Origin: CAITYL01 sp041651315 | Lineage (GTDB): Bacteria > Verrucomicrobiota > Lentisphaeria > Oligosphaerales > CAITYL01 | DNA: 16,668 bases | Assembly (NCBI GenBank): GCA_041651315.1 | Contig: JBAZJM010000071.1 | Span: 1 to 16,668, forward strand | Direction of reading: 5' to 3' | Shown here: one piece after another, positions 13,961-16,668 of the stretch | Numbering within the stretch: the stretch's first letter is position 1 | How the letters are laid out: each line of letters begins with the position of its first letter | Notes under the pieces: generated by a model | What the model saw: only the letters and a program-made list of their open reading frames with translations | Told to the model about the DNA's origin: nothing | The model's database searches: none | Position numbers and translations under genes: made by a program

Positions 13961-16450
13961 TCACACCGGCCGTTCCAACAGGTTGGTTTCCGTGAGCGTC
14001 CGCCGCGCCGGATCCAGGCGGAAGCTCTTGATTTCAAAGGCCCCGAGGGCCACCTCCTGCTGCAGGCCGGCAGCCGGCAGGCGCAGGGTGGTGCGCCGGG
14101 GCTGGCCGGTGCTCTCGAACAGGCGCACGATGTAGCCGGCGCCGTCCTCGGCCTGTTTGAAGGTGCTGAGTTGCACACCCGCCCCACCGTCCAGCACGGC
14201 CAGCGGCGGCTGGGGCTGGCCGGCGCCGCAGGGGAAGAAGGAGAGAACGAACGGGGCTTCGCCGTGCGCCAGCGCCTCGCGGTCCACCCGGGCCAGCCGT
14301 TCCGCGGCCGGGCCGGCATTGAGGTGAAAGACAAAGAGGCGTTCGCCCTGGTCGATGCGCGGGCTGTAGCGGTCCTGGACCAGCCGCGGCCGGTCGTTGA
14401 TCGGATGGCAGGTATAGGCGGGGGAGCGCAGCAGGGTCAAGCGCAGGGCGTTGTCGCGGAAGTCGCAGCCGTAGGTGCCGTCGTTGATGCAGGTGAAGGC
14501 GTGGCCGTCCGGGGCGGAGACCGCCGCCAGCCATTTTTGGGCCACCGCCTCGTCGCCGTTGACCGGCAGGGGGGCGACCCCGTAGGCGGTCTGGCCGAGA
14601 CAGGCGGCCCCGGTGAAGGGGGTGGGCAGGACGAGCTTGAGCATCTGGCTCTTTTCGTTCCAATGGACGCGCGCCTGGATTTCGAGCTCCGTTCCCTGTT
14701 TGGGCAGCTTGTAGTGCAGGCAGAGGCGGGACTCGTGGTATTCCAGCACCGCCTCAATCACGGTGCGGACGGCGCCGTCCTCAATCACCCGCACCGAAGG
14801 CAGCACGCCCTGGCGCACGCCGGAGAAGGCGGTGCCCGCTTCCGGGGACATGAGGGTGAAACGGCCCAGTTCGTCGTCGAACCGGGGGGCGCCGACGATG
14901 ATCCAGGGATCGTCGCTGTAGCCGAGCACGACCGGCTGGCAGGCGCCTGGGCGGAGGTAGTCGACGCCCTGCACGCGGTAACGGTCCAGCAGGCCGGTTT
15001 GCGCATTGACCACCACCTCCACTTCCGCGGTGCGGAAATGAAAGACCCCGTCCTGTTCGAGGAGCTGGGGCTTGGGCTTTTCCGGAATGGCCGTCAGCCG
15101 GCAGTCGAAACGGTTCATCTGGCCGGGGGCGAGTTCGGCGCGGAAGGCGACGCGCTTGCGCCAGTCGAGGTTGATGTTGCTGAGCTCCTTTTCCGGCTGG
15201 GTGGGCAGCGGTTGGCCGTTCTGCCAGACGGTCGGCAGGGTGAACTCCTCTTTCCAGTTCTGGTCATGAAGCATGAATTCGCACTCGAACACGCCGGTGA
15301 CCGGGAACGGATGCGGGTTGTACGCCAGAATGGGGATTTCCCCTTCCGGCGCCGCCGGCTGGCCGCCGGCCAGGGCGAAGAAGGCGCGGCCCTTGAGCCG
15401 GGAGAGGATTTCCAGGCCGTGGTCCATCAGCCGCAGGGAGGTTTCCTCGACCGGCTGGACGGAGGTGCCGGGCAGGATGTCGTGGAACTCGGCGAACAGC
15501 AGGTCGCGCGTGGCCTCCTGCAGGTCGGCCTGTGGATAAGGCAGCCGGCCGCCAAGGGCGGCATGGGACAGCATCTTTTCGGTCAGGTACAGTTCGTTCT
15601 CGAGCTGCCGGTGCTTCTGCTTGATGCGGATCTGGGAGGTGTAGCAGCCGACGAAGATGGGGTTGAGGTCGCCGGTGTGGCGCGGCAGGGCGGGAGCCCC
15701 TGCCAGGAATTCGCGGAAATAGGCTTCGGGGCTGGAGTGGCGGATGGTGCAGGCGGTGGTTTCCTTGATCAGCGCCGCCAGGTTTTGCAGGTCCAGGCGC
15801 GACGGGCCGCCGCCGTGGTCGCCGATGCCCCACAGGCAGAGGCTCACCTCCTGCTCCTTCTGGCCGTCCAGCCAGCCCTTGATCTTGTTGGCCGCCTGGC
15901 CGAAACCGGAGTTGTAGTATTCGACGGAACGGTGGCCGACAATCTCGGAGCCGTCATAGCCGACCCAGAGGAAATCGTTGGCCGGCAGGGGGCGCGCGGC
16001 GGCGTCCGGACGGCAGAAGAGATAGGAATCGTATCCGGCCTTCTTGAGGATCTGCACCAGGCCGCGGCTGTGGCCGAAGGTGTCGAAATTGACGGCGGTG
16101 GTCGGTTCGACACCGAACTTTTCCTGGAAATAGCGTTTGCCAACCAGGATCTGGCGGACCAGCGACTCGCCGCTGGGCATGTTGCAGTCCGGCTGCAGAT
16201 ACCAGCCGCCCAAAATGTGCCACTTGCCTTGGGCCACCAGTTTCTGGATGCGGGCAAACAGCGCCGGCTCATATTCCTCAACCCAGCGGTAGAGCACGGC
16301 CTCGTTGTGGTTGAAGACAAAACCGTCAAATTCCTCGCCGAAGTCGGCGGCCACGCGGAAGGTAGAGATGGCGGCGGCCGCGCCTTCTTCCCAAGGCCAT
16401 TGCCAGACCGGATCAAGATGGGCGTTGCAGACCAGGTGCAGGGTTTTCAT
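13961..16450 (-). CDS. GH38 alpha-mannosidase, cytoplasmic
   Basis: The 829-residue protein begins with the GH38 metal site HLDPVWQWPWEEG (His11 and Asp13 as zinc ligands). NFDTFGHS contains the likely nucleophile Asp123, and EFHDILPGTS supplies His323 and Asp324, which should complete the site. A helical middle domain and large beta-sandwich regions follow (ILAYNPHPFPVTGVFECEF, FDDELGRF), as is usual for the family. The length is near the lower end for bacterial GH38 enzymes. GH38 enzymes remove alpha-linked mannose from oligosaccharides with retention of configuration. No signal peptide is present. The start codon overlaps the rlmN stop as ATGA, so translation is probably coupled to rlmN, and only a weak GGA stands in front of the ATG. 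The exact linkage specificity cannot be read from sequence. Confidence 0.92.
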   Translation of the reverse strand: MKTLHLVCNAHLDPVWQWPWEEGAAAAISTFRVAADFGEEFDGFVFNHNEAVLYRWVEEYEPALFARIQKLVAQGKWHILGGWYLQPDCNMPSGESLVRQILVGKRYFQEKFGVEPTTAVNFDTFGHSRGLVQILKKAGYDSYLFCRPDAAARPLPANDFLWVGYDGSEIVGHRSVEYYNSGFGQAANKIKGWLDGQKEQEVSLCLWGIGDHGGGPSRLDLQNLAALIKETTACTIRHSSPEAYFREFLAGAPALPRHTGDLNPIFVGCYTSQIRIKQKHRQLENELYLTEKMLSHAALGGRLPYPQADLQEATRDLLFAEFHDILPGTSVQPVEETSLRLMDHGLEILSRLKGRAFFALAGGQPAAPEGEIPILAYNPHPFPVTGVFECEFMLHDQNWKEEFTLPTVWQNGQPLPTQPEKELSNINLDWRKRVAFRAELAPGQMNRFDCRLTAIPEKPKPQLLEQDGVFHFRTAEVEVVVNAQTGLLDRYRVQGVDYLRPGACQPVVLGYSDDPWIIVGAPRFDDELGRFTLMSPEAGTAFSGVRQGVLPSVRVIEDGAVRTVIEAVLEYHESRLCLHYKLPKQGTELEIQARVHWNEKSQMLKLVLPTPFTGAACLGQTAYGVAPLPVNGDEAVAQKWLAAVSAPDGHAFTCINDGTYGCDFRDNALRLTLLRSPAYTCHPINDRPRLVQDRYSPRIDQGERLFVFHLNAGPAAERLARVDREALAHGEAPFVLSFFPCGAGQPQPPLAVLDGGAGVQLSTFKQAEDGAGYIVRLFESTGQPRRTTLRLPAAGLQQEVALGAFEIKSFRLDPARRTLTETNLLERPV

Positions 16451-16668
16451 GGAGGGTCCGGGAGGTTGTGGGGCCGGGGTAAAAGGGGAAATATAACCGT
16501 AGGGGCGACCGGCCGGTCGCCCGTACCGGCGAGTTGGCCGCAGGCGGCCGCGATGTCGGTGCCCAGCGAACGGCGCAGGGTGACGGTGAAGCCGGCGGCA
16601 CGCAGCGCGGCGGCAATGGCGCGGCGCTGCGGCTCCGGGGTCGGGTGGAAGCCAGGGGCGGCCTCGGC
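16447..16668 (-). CDS. rlmN: RlmN 23S rRNA (adenine-C2) methyltransferase, C-terminal fragment (5' part beyond window)
   Basis: Reading the minus strand in from the right edge gives 73 residues. The segment with RRAIAAALRAAGFTVTLRRS followed by LGTDIAAACGQLAG matches the extreme C-terminus of RlmN, the radical-SAM enzyme that methylates A2503 of 23S rRNA and some tRNAs. It includes the Cys of AACGQL, which in RlmN is the residue that forms the covalent intermediate. Most RlmN proteins end shortly after this motif. Here the frame continues for about 24 more residues (TGDRPVAPTV onward, Pro-rich) because a palindromic repeat occupies the 3' end. The TGA at 16449-16447 overlaps the GH38 ATG. The catalytic radical-SAM core lies outside the window. 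Confidence 0.85.
   Translation of the reverse strand, partial: AEAAPGFHPTPEPQRRAIAAALRAAGFTVTLRRSLGTDIAAACGQLAGTGDRPVAPTVIFPLLPRPHNLPDPP
16499..16522. repeat. REP-like GTAG plus perfect 20-bp palindrome inside the rlmN 3' end
   Basis: GTAG (16499-16502) is followed directly by GGGCGACCGGCCGGTCGCCC (16503-16522), which is a perfect palindrome. A GTAG head before a GC-rich hairpin is the described form of REP sequences mobilised by RAYT transposases. It overlaps the last codons of rlmN and encodes part of its extra C-terminal tail. Confidence 0.7.

Noticed and set aside
13189..14334. 381-codon minus-strand frame running from the ATPase gene into GH38
   Set aside because: It crosses two well-supported genes in another frame and shows no motif.
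16413..16616. 67-codon minus-strand frame with an ATG near the right edge
   Set aside because: A different minus-strand frame entering from the edge encodes the RlmN C-terminus and ends exactly on the GH38 start, which explains the region better.

Overview
The window looks like part of the chromosome of a GC-rich bacterium of the PVC superphylum, most likely Lentisphaerota, Kiritimatiellota or a close relative. This is an inference from a combination of traits: a pseudopilin with the FTLIELL prepilin signal and a C-terminal His/Asp-Gly motif coupled to a glycosidase gene, a PEP-CTERM surface protein, a high density of glycoside hydrolases, and a FeoA carrying a Cys-rich N-terminus. No rRNA or taxonomic marker other than a fragment of RlmN is present, so the assignment is not firm.

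Layout. Positions 1-1422 hold the 3' part of feoB and an overlapping feoA-like gene (ferrous iron uptake). Positions 1423-2063 are a lower-GC gap with short tandem repeats, a possible small secreted protein on the minus strand and a perfect 20-bp palindrome. A XerC/XerD-type tyrosine recombinase follows (2064-3089). A minus-strand block then reads, in transcription order, LacI-type regulator (8546-7530), PEP-CTERM protein (7422-6781), secreted clan GH-A glycosidase with a C-terminal CBM9-like domain (6734-3924) and a pseudopilin (3927-3175). The last two share an ATGA stop/start overlap. Divergent from lacI is a GH37 trehalase (8665-9981), and the intergenic space holds a clear pair of LacI-type operators. 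An AraC-family regulator (10805-9948) and a GH32 fructan or sucrose hydrolase (11077-12678) form a second divergent regulator/enzyme pair, with a REPIN-like double hairpin and a good sigma70-type promoter between them. A DUF4143-type ATPase (12772-13944) with an AT-rich palindromic leader looks like an insertion of different origin. The window ends with a GH38 alpha-mannosidase (16450-13961), whose start codon overlaps the stop codon of rlmN, itself cut by the window edge.

How it fits together. This is mainly a carbohydrate-use neighbourhood with two local regulators. The GH-A enzyme and the PEP-CTERM protein carry export signals. The GH37, GH32 and GH38 enzymes lack visible signal peptides and should act in the cytoplasm on imported oligosaccharides, but no transporter gene lies in the window. 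The observation most worth following is that the PEP-CTERM protein is, over its whole mature length, a free-standing copy of the N-terminal domain of the glycosidase encoded directly downstream. I do not recognise this domain. I saw no tRNA, rRNA, CRISPR array, transposase or toxin-antitoxin pair.
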